In this document: positions 8,713-17,770 of the stretch, in pieces
How the letters are laid out: each line of letters starts with the position of its first letter
Numbering within the stretch: the first letter of the stretch is position 1
Assembly: GCF_010093305.1 (NCBI RefSeq)
Contig: NZ_PDWS01000012.1
Span: 1-64,000 of the forward strand
Source: Pseudoxanthomonas sacheonensis
GTDB taxonomy: Bacteria; Pseudomonadota; Gammaproteobacteria; Xanthomonadales; Xanthomonadaceae
Length of the DNA stretch: 64,000 bases
Direction of reading: 5' to 3'
Made by a program: the position numbers and the translations under genes
Notes under the pieces: model-generated
What the model was told of the DNA's origin: nothing
The model's input: only the letters and a program-made list of their open reading frames with translations
Databases searched by the model: none

Positions 8713-9336
8713 ATGCGTATTTCCACCAAGACCCTCTTGGCCGCTGCCGCTCTGGCTGTCATGCCGATGATGGCCAACGCCGAATCCACCTACACCACCG
8801 GCACCGGCACTCCGATCACCGCCTCCGCCCGTCTGGACTTCCAGATCACCGTTCCCAAAATCCTGTTCCTGCGCGTCGGTACCGGTGCCGATTTCACTAC
8901 CAACGCCGCCATCAACCTGATCACCTTCAACGTTCCGGCCGCCAACCTCGGCGATGGCACCCCTGTGGCCGCTACCGCCGGTTCGGGCGACGTCGGCAAC
9001 GGTACCGTGACCGCCAAGGTAGTGGGCAACAACGGCAACGTCACCTTCACCTCCACCACTCTGGGTGCGCTGGGCAATGGCGCGGGCGACACGATCTCTT
9101 ATGGGCAGATCGGCACCGCGGTAGCGGCCCTGACCTCGCCGACGGCGCTGCCGCACCCGGCCCTGGTCGACGGCGCCACCAGCACCCTGACCCTGACCCC
9201 GGTCACCGGCAAAGTGGTGAATCGCGATGCGCGCTGGACCTACACCTACGCCAACAGCGCCGTCGCGGCGCCGGGCACTTACGGTGGCGTGGGCGTCAAC
9301 AACGGTCGCGTCACCTACACCGCTTCGATGCCGTAA
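8713..9336 (+). CDS. Exported fibre subunit, probably the major one
   Basis: 207 residues with a clear signal peptide (MRISTKTLLAAAALAVMPMMANA) and a Gly/Thr/Asn-rich mature part of about 184 residues, predicted all-beta. The block LFLRVGTG...INLITFNVPAANLGDGT and the C-terminal GVNNGRVTYTASMP recur in the next gene, so the two are paralogues. The mature part has no cysteine. An AAGGA ribosome site precedes ATG 8713. A strong terminator follows directly, so this gene should be made in excess over the rest of the operon, as expected of a major pilin. The PapD-like chaperone gene downstream supports a chaperone-usher-type fibre, but no named pilin family was recognised with certainty. Confidence 0.8.
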   Translation: MRISTKTLLAAAALAVMPMMANAESTYTTGTGTPITASARLDFQITVPKILFLRVGTGADFTTNAAINLITFNVPAANLGDGTPVAATAGSGDVGNGTVTAKVVGNNGNVTFTSTTLGALGNGAGDTISYGQIGTAVAALTSPTALPHPALVDGATSTLTLTPVTGKVVNRDARWTYTYANSAVAAPGTYGGVGVNNGRVTYTASMP

Positions 9337-9359
9337 CTGCTGCGTCCGCCAGGTCTGGG

Positions 9360-9394
9360 GGGAGCCGGCTGTTGGTAACCGGCTCCCTTTTTTT
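9360..9394 (+). terminator. Intrinsic terminator inside the fibre operon
   Basis: GGGAGCCGG (9360-9368), 10-base loop, CCGGCTCCC (9379-9387), followed by seven T. It lies 24 bases after the first subunit gene and 17 bases before the second. Partial read-through would give a high ratio of first subunit to downstream products. Confidence 0.9.
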
Positions 9395-9410
9395 GCTTCC
9401 CGAGTCCCGC

Positions 9411-10046
9411 ATGAAACGACGAACTTCAATCTCTGCGGCGCTCTGCTCCCTGGTTCTCGCCGGGGCCGCGCCGACAGCGCATGGCTTCACCGTCAACATC
9501 TCCAATGGGCTTACTCCGTCGATCTATCTGCGGGTCGGCAACGGCGTCTATACCGGCACTTTCACCAGCAACGGCACGCCCGGCAACGGCGGCGGCATCA
9601 ATCTGGTGTCGGTCGCCGTGCCTGCGGCCCAGCTGGGCAACGGCACCGCGTTGGCGATGACCGGCAACGGCACCCAGCCGAACAGCAATTACGACGGTTT
9701 CGCGTTCTGCAATGTTCCGGCGGAAATCTACGTGGGCGGCTTCAATCGCGGCGGCTTGCTTGCGGGCGGCACCGGCACTTTGAGCGTGACCGCGCCCGCC
9801 AGCCTCACCAACGCCGCTGGCGACAGCATTCCCTTCTCGCAGATCACCTGGACCAGCAGTGGCAACGGCGACACCGGCGCGCAACCGTTCCCGTCAGGCG
9901 CATTCACCGGCGGCACCCAGACCCTGGCGAGCTTCCCGGTCAATACCTGGCGCGAAAGCTGCCACTCCTTTTCCTATCGCAACAACAACGTGGTGGCCTC
10001 TGGCGTCTACAACGGGCGCGTGACCTACACGCTGACCGTGCCATGA
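9411..10046 (+). CDS. Exported fibre subunit, paralogue of the preceding gene (minor or tip?)
   Basis: 211 residues with a signal peptide (MKRRTSISAALCSLVLAG...TAHG). The mature part shares with the upstream subunit the blocks IYLRVGNG, INLVSVAVPAAQLGNGT and the terminal VYNGRVTYTLTVP. Unlike it, this protein has two mature cysteines (in FAFCNVP and RESCHSF), which could form a disulfide. The pair of homologous subunits suggests a major and a minor or adaptor pilin. Its stop overlaps the next start (ATGA), so it is translationally coupled. The role is inferred from operon context. Confidence 0.78.
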   Translation: MKRRTSISAALCSLVLAGAAPTAHGFTVNISNGLTPSIYLRVGNGVYTGTFTSNGTPGNGGGINLVSVAVPAAQLGNGTALAMTGNGTQPNSNYDGFAFCNVPAEIYVGGFNRGGLLAGGTGTLSVTAPASLTNAAGDSIPFSQITWTSSGNGDTGAQPFPSGAFTGGTQTLASFPVNTWRESCHSFSYRNNNVVASGVYNGRVTYTLTVP

Positions 10047-10522
10047 GCCGTCACGCACCGTTCTTCGCAGCCATTGCGGCCGCTGCCGTTGCCGCGGCCT
10101 GCATCGCTCCGGCCATGGCGCAGACCTACCGGGTGGACGACAGCGCCAGCCAGGTGCTGGGCGGCACCTTGCGCCTCAAACCGCAGCCTCCGGCAGGGCG
10201 AGGCCAATTGGATTCGAACGTCACCGGCGAAATCGCCGTGGCCGTACGCCTGGATGTGTCGCCCTGGAAGGGCCGCCAGGCGCGCATCTATCTGACCGTT
10301 CCGCCGCGGCCGGGCGCTGCGATCGCCACCCGCTGGAGCACCCAAGGGCGTCTTCTGCCCGGAGAGCTGCACAGCGGGGAGCGCACTCTGGTCTACACCG
10401 GTCCGATTCAGACCGACACCCTGGAAGACACCCTGCGCCTGGCGATCCAGGCCGATGGACGCAAACTCCGCCGCGACGAGCAACTGGCGTTCGCGTTCGA
10501 AATCGATTTGGGAACGCCCTGA
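10043..10522 (+). CDS. Small exported protein of the fibre operon, function unknown
   Basis: 159 residues starting MSRHAPFFAAIAAAAVAAAC with a signal peptide ending near APAMA-QT. The mature part (about 133 residues) has the look of a beta-sandwich (RLDVSPWKGRQARIYLTVPP, LRLAIQADG). It lacks the LRVG and NGRVTYT blocks of the two subunits. It could be an adaptor, initiator or accessory component. It overlaps the preceding gene by ATGA and the following gene by one base (TGATG), so all are made together. I do not recognise a named family. Confidence 0.72.
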   Translation: MSRHAPFFAAIAAAAVAAACIAPAMAQTYRVDDSASQVLGGTLRLKPQPPAGRGQLDSNVTGEIAVAVRLDVSPWKGRQARIYLTVPPRPGAAIATRWSTQGRLLPGELHSGERTLVYTGPIQTDTLEDTLRLAIQADGRKLRRDEQLAFAFEIDLGTP

Positions 10523-11322
10523 TGCCTACGCAAAGCCGCCTCCGACGGATCTTCATCGCCTTTTGCTGCATGGCGCCCGGTCTGGCCTGGGGACAAGGAT
10601 TCTCCGCCCTGGTTTCGCCGCCGCGAATCGAAGACAGCGCCAAGCCCGGCGAGACCTACCGCAACGTCATCGAAATCACCAATGTTTCCGACAACCCCGC
10701 GCACTACACGGTGAAGACCGCCGACTGGACGCTGCAAGCGGACGACACCGTGCAATTCTCCGAGGCGCTGGCGCCGGGAAGCTGCCGCCCGTGGGTGGGA
10801 TTGGAAGCGGACGGACTGAACATGGCCGCCAACGGCAAGAAGCGCTACCGCTTCGAAGTGGCGGTGCCGGCCGATGCGCCCAGCGGCGAATGCCGCTTCG
10901 CGATCATGATCGAAGGCGACCCGGAAAGCGTGGATGGCGGCGTCGCCATTCCGGTGTCCGGACGCATCGGCGTCATCGTCTATCTCACCCTTGGCGATGC
11001 CGCCGCGCAGTTGGCGATCGCCGACCAGAAATTGCAGACGGTCGATGGACGACTGCTGCCGGTGCTGTCGGTACGCAATAACGGCAACGCGCACGCGCGC
11101 CTGCAGGGTTTCGTCGACGGCAAGGACCGCAGCGGCAAGACCTACGCCTTCGCCCCCTCCACCCTGCCCATCCTCCCCGGCGAAACCCGCGAAATTCCGC
11201 TCACGCCGCAAGGCGACAGCGAGGACGCGCCCGCTCCGACGCTGACCTACCCCGTGCAGCTGAAGGGCCGCCTGGACTGGGGCGGGCAGCATCTGGATAT
11301 CGAGACGACCCTGTCGCGATGA
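10522..11322 (+). CDS. PapD-like periplasmic chaperone
   Basis: 266 residues with an N-terminal signal (LRRIFIAFCCMAPGLAWG). The mature protein looks like two immunoglobulin-like domains: the first opens FSALVSPPRIEDSAKPGETY with the following NVIEITNVSDNPAHYTVK, typical of the PapD N-domain edge, and the second carries LPVLSVRNNGNAHARLQG and a C-terminal strand block. A cysteine pair (APGSCRP, SGECRF) may form a disulfide. It should cap exported subunits in the periplasm before outer-membrane assembly. It is longer than FimC/PapD (about 230). ATGA overlap couples it to the barrel gene. Confidence 0.8.
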   Translation: MPTQSRLRRIFIAFCCMAPGLAWGQGFSALVSPPRIEDSAKPGETYRNVIEITNVSDNPAHYTVKTADWTLQADDTVQFSEALAPGSCRPWVGLEADGLNMAANGKKRYRFEVAVPADAPSGECRFAIMIEGDPESVDGGVAIPVSGRIGVIVYLTLGDAAAQLAIADQKLQTVDGRLLPVLSVRNNGNAHARLQGFVDGKDRSGKTYAFAPSTLPILPGETREIPLTPQGDSEDAPAPTLTYPVQLKGRLDWGGQHLDIETTLSR

Positions 11323-13301
11323 ATCCGCGCAATGGACATCCGCGCCTGGCGCTTGCTCTGTGCATCGCCGGCATTCTGGCGATGCGCACCGCATATGCGC
11401 AGGCCGGGGACGCTCCGGCGTACCGCGACCGGATCATCGCGCCGGACAACCTGCAGGAATTGCCGCCGGACGAAGAAGCCGGGCAAGACAGCGGCGGATT
11501 GCCGCGGTCTTTTCGCATCGAACTGCTCGCCAGCCGCAATGAGCGTGGCGGCGACCGCTACGACGAGTATGGAATTTCCGCGGGCGGCCATTGGGAAACC
11601 GCGGACTGGGGCGCGTTCTCGCTGGACGCCACCTTGTTCGACAGCGACCGCAAGCGTTTCGACGGACTGCAGGGCAGTCAAGGCGGACTGGGAGGCGCGG
11701 CCACGCTGTGGCAACGCGATCTGTATTTGAATGGCAGCTGGCGCGTGAACAACGGACTCGGCGTGCTGAACACCCCATCGACCCCGCTGCAACGCAGCCA
11801 GTACCGTTTCTACCTGCCCACCGTGGCCTTCGCAGGCGTCAGCAGCGAATGGCAGGACGACCGGCGCGGACTATTGGTGCAAGGCTCCTTCGGCCGAGCC
11901 GGCCTGTACAACGGCACCCGCATGGTGGGCTTCGAACTGGCCGACGGCGAGGCGGCTTCGCTGGGCGCGCAATGGCAATGGTCGCCGCAGTGGAGCGGTA
12001 CCGCATCGTTCCTTGGCACCCATGGCCGTATCGTGCCGGACGACCGCGGCGAAGCGGTGCTCGAACAGGGCGACACCCAGGCCTTGTACGCCGCTACCGC
12101 CTGGCAGGGCGAACGCGACAGCGTGCAGCTGAATCTGCTGGCCAGCGACAGCGACATCGGCGACGCTGCGGGTGTATGGATAGACGCCAGCGCGCGGCGC
12201 GGACGCTACACGCACAACTACGGCGGATACCGCTTGCAGCCCGACCTGGCCTGGGGCGCGCTGCCGATCAACAACGATATCCAGGGCGGTTATTACCGCA
12301 TCGCCTATCAGTACGCGCGCTGGATCTGGAACGCCAGCGTGGACCGCATCGAATCCATCTCCGGCGCCGGCTTCGACGGCACTTACGCCACCGGATATGC
12401 GCGTTACCAGGCCGACAGCACGCTCGGGTACGGCGCCAGCCTCAATCTGCGCCGTTCCGGCGACACCGCCCATAGCGCGCAGCTGTTCCTGGACAAGAGC
12501 ACCGCCTGGGGCCAGACCCGCGTGCAAATCGACCAGGCCGGCGCCGACGGCGGCCAGGAAAGCTGGCAGGTCAGCGTGGATCAAGCGCTGCCGTTGCAGC
12601 AGGGCACCCGCCTTTCGGCCTCCCTGGCCTACGGCGAACTGCACTACGAAAACCAGGACGAAGCGACCCGCGCCGCCACGCTTTCGCTGTATGGCGGGCG
12701 CGACATAAGCGAGCGCCTGTCGATCGACGGCAGCGCGCGCTGGACCCATGGCGACGGCGATGGCGCGGTGCGCGGTACCGATTTCAACCTGGGCGTGAAC
12801 TGGCGCATGACTCCGCGCTGGTCGGTGAATGCGGCGCTTTACCAGAGCACCGGGTCCCAGCGGTCTCCCTTCATCCTCGATCCGCTGGTCACCGAAACCC
12901 CTTTCATCTCGCTGCCCCGCGACCGTTCGGTATTCCTGACTCTGCGTTACGAACGCAGCGCCGGGCGGCCGCAGGCGATGCTGGGCGGCGGCTCCAGCGG
13001 GCCCGCCGGCTCGGTGGCCGGCAGCTTGTATCTGGACGAAAACGGCGATGGCGTCCGCGCCGCCTCGGAGCAACCCGCCGCCAACGTCACCGTGCTGCTG
13101 GACGGCCGCTACGCGGCGCGCACAGACAGTCTGGGCAACTTCGAATTCCCGCGGGTCGCCGCCGGTGCGCATCGCCTGACCGTGGTACCTGACAACCTGC
13201 CGCTGCCCTGGTACATCGACGACGCGGCGACCCAGCGAGTAGTGCAGGTGGTGGTCCGGCAGGCGGCACGGGTGGAGATAGGCGCGCGCAGGCAGCGCTG
13301 A
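11319..13301 (+). CDS. Outer-membrane barrel-like protein with C-terminal Cna-B/SdrD-like domain (putative non-classical usher)
   Basis: 660 residues. A signal sequence (LALALCIAGILAMRTAYA) is followed by roughly 540 residues of alternating, aromatic-rich strands (YGISAGGHWETADWGAFSLD, GGYYRIAYQYARWIWNASVD, TLGYGASLNLRRSGDTA) that read as an outer-membrane beta-barrel. The last 90 residues (GSVAGSLYLDENGDGVRAAS...TDSLGNFEFPRVAAG) match the SdrD B-like/Cna-B pattern with a possible Ca-binding loop DENGDG. Position after the chaperone is that of an usher, but it is shorter than FimD-type ushers (about 800-870) and I see no clear FimD domains. It is probably the assembly pore or anchor. Confidence 0.72.
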   Translation: MNPRNGHPRLALALCIAGILAMRTAYAQAGDAPAYRDRIIAPDNLQELPPDEEAGQDSGGLPRSFRIELLASRNERGGDRYDEYGISAGGHWETADWGAFSLDATLFDSDRKRFDGLQGSQGGLGGAATLWQRDLYLNGSWRVNNGLGVLNTPSTPLQRSQYRFYLPTVAFAGVSSEWQDDRRGLLVQGSFGRAGLYNGTRMVGFELADGEAASLGAQWQWSPQWSGTASFLGTHGRIVPDDRGEAVLEQGDTQALYAATAWQGERDSVQLNLLASDSDIGDAAGVWIDASARRGRYTHNYGGYRLQPDLAWGALPINNDIQGGYYRIAYQYARWIWNASVDRIESISGAGFDGTYATGYARYQADSTLGYGASLNLRRSGDTAHSAQLFLDKSTAWGQTRVQIDQAGADGGQESWQVSVDQALPLQQGTRLSASLAYGELHYENQDEATRAATLSLYGGRDISERLSIDGSARWTHGDGDGAVRGTDFNLGVNWRMTPRWSVNAALYQSTGSQRSPFILDPLVTETPFISLPRDRSVFLTLRYERSAGRPQAMLGGGSSGPAGSVAGSLYLDENGDGVRAASEQPAANVTVLLDGRYAARTDSLGNFEFPRVAAGAHRLTVVPDNLPLPWYIDDAATQRVVQVVVRQAARVEIGARRQR

Positions 13302-13339
13302 CCCCAGCGCTGCGCTATTTACCCCGCATGCGGTCTGGT

Positions 13340-13369
13340 TTGCGCCTGGCGGCTACGGACGGCTATAAT
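13340..13369 (+). promoter_or_regulatory. Candidate promoter of rpsB and long leader
   Basis: TTGCGC (13340-13345), 18 bases, then a perfect TATAAT (13364-13369). It leaves an untranslated leader of about 230 bases before rpsB. That leader contains several GC-rich complementary stretches and ends with a CAGGAG ribosome site at 13592-13597. In gammaproteobacteria the rpsB leader is a site of S2 autoregulation; the long leader fits, though no fold was computed. Nothing else was found in 13302-13605. Confidence 0.65.
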
Positions 13370-13605
13370 TCCGCGGCTTTGTCGGGCCAAACCCGCAAGA
13401 CCGCCCACGCCGGGCGACACCGGTGAATTCACACCTGCTGCCACAGCCCGTGCCGGGGTGCCTCGCGATTCCTTCGGAATCAAGGGGTTCGGACACGGAA
13501 GCCGCAGGGAGGCCCAACCCCGGAACCATCGCCTGTCCGCCTACTGCGGCCGGGCGACCGCCTTTACCAAAGCTGGCGGCCGGTTCCCTATCAGGAGTTA
13601 CTGCA

Positions 13606-14433
13606 ATGCCCCAAGTCACCATGCGCCAGATGCTGGAAGCCGGCGTCCATTTCGGCCACCAGACCCGTTATTGGAACCCCAAGATGGCGCCGTACATCTT
13701 CGGCGCCCGCGGCAAGATCCATATCATCAACCTCGAGAAGACCGTGCCGCTGTTCAGCGACGCGATGAACTTCATCTCCGGCATCGCCCAGAAGCGCGGC
13801 ACCGTGCTGTTCCTGGGTACCAAGCGCAGCGCGCGCGAGCCGATGAAGGAAGAAGCGCAGCGTTGCGGCCAGCCGTACATGACCCAGCGCTGGCTGGGCG
13901 GCACCCTGACCAACTTCGCCACGGTGAAGAAGTCGGTGGCGCGCCTGAAGGAACTGGAAGCCGGCGAAACCGACGGCACCTTCGACAAGCTGGTCAAGCA
14001 CGAAGTGCTGGGCCTGCGCCGCGAGCGCGAGAAGCTGGAAGCCTCGCTGGGCGGCATCAAGGAAATGAACCGCCTGCCCGACGCGCTGTTCGTGATCGAC
14101 ATCGGCCATGAAGACATCGCCATCAAGGAAGCCAAGAAGCTCGGCATTCCGGTGATCGCCGTGGTCGACAGCAACTACGACCCGGCCCTGGTCGACTACC
14201 CGATCCCGGGCAACGACGACGCCATCCGTGCCGTGCAGCTGTACGCACGCGCCGCCGCCGACGCCGTGCTGGAAGGCAAGGCCGCCGCTCCCAATTCGGC
14301 CTCCGTGCGCGAGGAAGAGTTCGTGGAGCTGGGCGCCGACGGCAAGCCCGCCAACAAGGCGCCGCGCGGCCGCGCACCGGCCAAGAAGGCCGGCACCAAG
14401 GCCGAGTCCGAGAACGGCCAAGCCGCCGAGTAA
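13606..14433 (+). CDS. rpsB: 30S ribosomal protein S2
   Basis: 275 residues. S2 binds the small subunit late in assembly. It has the family opening [22 protein letters not shown] (only the conserved core cited), the central [10 protein letters not shown] block and VVDSNYDP. A basic, Ala/Lys-rich tail ([20 protein letters not shown]) is longer than in E. coli, as is common in Xanthomonadaceae. The ATG at 13606 has CAGGAG upstream. It is the first gene of the rpsB-tsf-pyrH-frr chromosomal block. Confidence 0.97.
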   Translation: MPQVTMRQMLEAGVHFGHQTRYWNPKMAPYIFGARGKIHIINLEKTVPLFSDAMNFISGIAQKRGTVLFLGTKRSAREPMKEEAQRCGQPYMTQRWLGGTLTNFATVKKSVARLKELEAGETDGTFDKLVKHEVLGLRREREKLEASLGGIKEMNRLPDALFVIDIGHEDIAIKEAKKLGIPVIAVVDSNYDPALVDYPIPGNDDAIRAVQLYARAAADAVLEGKAAAPNSASVREEEFVELGADGKPANKAPRGRAPAKKAGTKAESENGQAAE

Positions 14434-14486
14434 TCGCATTGCCATGCCGCCACGCCATGATGCGTGGTGGCTGCGCCATCCATAAA

Positions 14487-14571
14487 GGCGGGTTCCGGCC
14501 CGCCGCGGTTTCACAACAATGGCCGGCTCCGAACCGGCCGGTTAATTCATAACGGCGGGCCTGGGCCCGCC
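14487..14571. repeat. Three consecutive hairpins in the rpsB-tsf spacer
   Basis: Three GC-rich inverted repeats stand in a row: GGCGGG/CCCGCC (14487-14504), GGCCGG/CCGGCC (14521-14539) and GGCGGGC/GCCCGCC (14554-14571). None has a T-run, so they are not simple terminators. They may be REP-like units, mRNA stabilisers, or part of differential expression of rpsB and tsf. Confidence 0.7.
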
Positions 14572-14593
14572 CTACGCATATCGAGGTAATTCC

Positions 14594-15472
<879 letters not shown>

Positions 15473-15494
15473 GCGCCGGCTTCCCGCAGCAAGC

Positions 15495-15522
15495 AAAAAA
15501 GCCGCGGATTCCGCGGCTTTTT
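15495..15522 (+). terminator. Terminator after tsf
   Basis: GCCGCGG, loop att, CCGCGGC (15501-15517), preceded by six A and followed by five T. The A-run and T-run make it potentially bidirectional, so it could also serve the convergent AIM24-family gene. Confidence 0.9.
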
Positions 15523-15528
15523 GTTGGT

Positions 15529-15633
15529 GTAGGTCGGGGCTACGCCCCCGACACGATGTTTGCCATAAGTCCATACCGGCCCTGATTTTCGGTTGCGCGC
15601 ATGACCCTTGTCGGGGACGTAGCCCCGACCTAC
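15529..15633. repeat. GTAG-headed REP pair
   Basis: GTAGGTCGGGGC-TACGCCCCCGAC (15529-15552) and its inverted partner ending CCCCGACCTAC at 15633 bracket about 55 bases. The second unit ends one base before the stop codon of the AIM24 gene. A near-identical pair is at 52811-52911. The head-to-head GTAG REP arrangement resembles SMAG elements of Stenotrophomonas. Confidence 0.85.
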
Positions 15634-15634
15634 T

Positions 15635-16330
15635 TCATTCCTTGGCCTGGAACACCACTTCCTCGTAAGGCTGCACCACCACCCAGCCCTCGCCGGCGAA
15701 CCTCAGCTGCACGCTTTCGCCCGAGCCGCGGCCCAGCAGCGTGCCCAGGGAAATATCGGTGACGATTTCCGGGGTCAGGCCGCCGGACCAGGCGACGGTG
15801 GCGTTGGGATCGGTGAACACCGGGCCGGTCTGGGCGTTGACCGGCAAGGTCAGCGGTTCGTAGTGCGAAGTGATGGCGACGATACCGCTGCCGCTCAGGC
15901 GCACGTTGAACAGGCCGCCGGAGAGCATGCCGGCCACCTTGCGCATCATGGTGATCTTGCTTTCGATGCCCGACTCGACCGCCAGCACGTCGTTGCCGTT
16001 GACGAAGATCGCTTCGCCGGCCAGGCGCAGCAGGGTGATCTTCTTGCCGGCGTCGGCCAGGTACACGCGGCCCTCGCCTTCCACCTTCATCAGCTGCATG
16101 CCTTCGCCACTGACCATTTTCTTCAACAGGTTGCCCAGACCCTGCTCCATGATGCCCTGGCGGGTGAACTTCACGCTGCCCTTGCGCGCCACCATGGACC
16201 CGGCCTTGGCCCAGACCATGCCGTTCAGGCGCACCTCGAGCATGTGCGCGCTTTCCAGTTCGAAAGCGTCGCTGCCTACGTCTTTTTCCTTCGACGCGGC
16301 CAGGAATTCCTGCAGGGTACGTACACTCAT
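15635..16330 (-). CDS. AIM24-family (TIGR00266-type) protein
   Basis: 231 residues. The AIM24 family has a tryptophan-RNA-binding attenuator-like beta fold; its bacterial function is unknown. Diagnostic stretches are [44 protein letters not shown] and the central [20 protein letters not shown]. There is no signal peptide or membrane segment. The ATG at 16330 (MSVRTLQEF) is preceded by AAGGAGC, a good ribosome site. It is transcribed towards tsf, diverging from the cupin gene, and interrupts the usual tsf-pyrH neighbourhood. Confidence 0.85.
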   Translation of the reverse strand: MSVRTLQEFLAASKEKDVGSDAFELESAHMLEVRLNGMVWAKAGSMVARKGSVKFTRQGIMEQGLGNLLKKMVSGEGMQLMKVEGEGRVYLADAGKKITLLRLAGEAIFVNGNDVLAVESGIESKITMMRKVAGMLSGGLFNVRLSGSGIVAITSHYEPLTLPVNAQTGPVFTDPNATVAWSGGLTPEIVTDISLGTLLGRGSGESVQLRFAGEGWVVVQPYEEVVFQAKE

Positions 16331-16408
16331 ATCCGCTCCTTGATGATGGACGGGCGACGATTCGCCACGATCGACATAATAAGTCCTCCTTGCCCTGGAA
16401 CCTCGGCC

Positions 16409-16765
16409 ATGTCCGGCATCGTCCGCATTCCGCATCACACCGCCGGCAGCACGCCGGAAGCCGTAGCCGGCGAGCGTCTGGTCGCGGGCGCGCCGATGCA
16501 GACGATCGCCAATGCTTACTCCGACGTGGGCAATGCTTTCCATTGCGGCATCTGGGAAGGCGGAGTGGGCGCATGGCGGGTCAGCTACTCCGAGCACGAG
16601 TTCTGCCACCTGCTCGACGGCTGCGTGCGACTGCTCGGCGACGACGGCAGCGACGTAATGCTGCGGCCCGGCGACAGCTTCGTGATACCTGCCGGTTTCG
16701 AAGGCGTGTGGGAAGTCCTGGAACCAGCACGCAAGCTCTACGCGGTCTACGAACCCCGGGCCTGA
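16409..16765 (+). CDS. Small cupin-domain protein (EutQ/DUF861-like)
   Basis: 118 residues forming one cupin barrel. The first motif is seen as [25 protein letters not shown] and the second as [19 protein letters not shown]. Such proteins bind a small ligand or metal; the substrate is unknown. The ATG at 16409 gives [10 protein letters not shown]. It starts 78 bases from the divergent AIM24 gene and ends 56 bases before pyrH. Confidence 0.8.
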   Translation: MSGIVRIPHHTAGSTPEAVAGERLVAGAPMQTIANAYSDVGNAFHCGIWEGGVGAWRVSYSEHEFCHLLDGCVRLLGDDGSDVMLRPGDSFVIPAGFEGVWEVLEPARKLYAVYEPRA

Positions 16766-16821
16766 CGGCTGTTGCGGCCTCGGCTAGAATGTGTGCGTTT
16801 ACCCCCACGCCAGAGATGCCC

Positions 16822-17547
16822 ATGACCGCTCCGCTCGCCTATCGCCGCATCCTGCTCAAACTTTCCGGCGAGGCGTTGATGGGCGCCGAAGATTACGGCA
16901 TCGATCCGGCCGTGATCGGGCGCATCGCCCGCGAGATCATCGAGGCGCGCGAAGCCGGCGCCGAAATCGGCCTGGTGATCGGCGGCGGCAACATCTTCCG
17001 CGGCGCCGGTCTGGCCGCCAGCGGCATGGACCGGGTCACCGGCGACCAGATGGGCATGCTGGCCACGGTGATCAACGCGCTGGCCATGCAGGACGCGCTG
17101 GAAAAGCTTGGCGCGCGCGTGCGCGTCATGAGCGCGCTGAAGATCAACGACGTATGCGAGGACTACATCCGCCGCCGCGCCGTGCGCCATCTGGAGAAGG
17201 GCCGCATCGCCATCTTCGCCGCCGGTACCGGCAATCCTTTCTTCACCACCGATTCGGGCGCGGCCTTGCGCGCGATCGAGATCGGCGCGGACCTCCTGCT
17301 GAAAGCGACCAAGGTGGACGGCGTGTACGACCGCGACCCGGGCAAGTTCCCCGATGCCGTGCGTTTCGACCAGCTGACCTACGACGAAGTCCTGAGCCGC
17401 GACCTGCAGGTCATGGATACCGCCGCCTTCGCCCTGTGCCGCGACAGCGACGTGCCGCTGCGCATTTACGACCTGTCGGTGCCGGGCAACCTGATGCGCA
17501 TACTGCGTGGCGAGAACATCGGCACGCTGGTGAAAGGACGCAGCTGA
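16822..17547 (+). CDS. pyrH: UMP kinase
   Basis: 241 residues, normal for the hexameric bacterial UMP kinase. It phosphorylates UMP to UDP. Motifs: [11 protein letters not shown] near the N-terminus, [26 protein letters not shown] and [13 protein letters not shown]. Two in-frame ATGs are present at 16816 and 16822; I chose 16822 because AGAG at 16812-16815 is then correctly spaced. A TAGAAT at 16785-16790 is a plausible -10, so pyrH may have its own promoter. Confidence 0.96.
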   Translation: MTAPLAYRRILLKLSGEALMGAEDYGIDPAVIGRIAREIIEAREAGAEIGLVIGGGNIFRGAGLAASGMDRVTGDQMGMLATVINALAMQDALEKLGARVRVMSALKINDVCEDYIRRRAVRHLEKGRIAIFAAGTGNPFFTTDSGAALRAIEIGADLLLKATKVDGVYDRDPGKFPDAVRFDQLTYDEVLSRDLQVMDTAAFALCRDSDVPLRIYDLSVPGNLMRILRGENIGTLVKGRS

Positions 17548-17574
17548 GGCTGCGAGCTAGCGAGATTTTGCTTC

Positions 17575-17708
17575 GCCCCCTTTGAAGCGCTTTTCAACAG
17601 CCGAATGGCTGGTCAAAAGGGGGCTACGGGGGATTTGCTCTTGATCTTGCTCTAAGGCGAGCAACAGCAAAAGCAAATCCCCCTCGATCCCCCTTTTTCA
17701 AAGGAGGA
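17575..17708. repeat. Palindromic repeat with CCCCC/GGGGG arms and GCAAAAGCAAA core
   Basis: Between pyrH and the efflux gene. AGGGGGCTACGGGGGATTTGCT (17618-17639, two blocks) is inverted at 17672-17694 as AGCAAATCCCC...TCGATCCCCCT. A further outer CCCCCTTTGAA is mirrored by TTCAAAGG. The interior carries GAGCAACAGCAAAAGCAAA, a motif also seen inside the dnaE, 53739 and 55564 repeats. The rest of the 223-base gap shows no gene. Confidence 0.75.
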
Positions 17709-17770
17709 AGGCACCGGCCGATTCCTGATGTAATTGTGTCCGCCAAGCTGCATTAGCCAGGCTATCGCAC

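Noticed and set aside
15529..15633. Insertion-sequence ends
   Set aside because: The inverted ends enclose only about 55 bases with no transposase and recur elsewhere as REP pairs.
17548..17770. Rho-independent terminator of pyrH
   Set aside because: The inverted arms are long and G/C-run based with no T-run after a compact stem; it fits a repeat family better.
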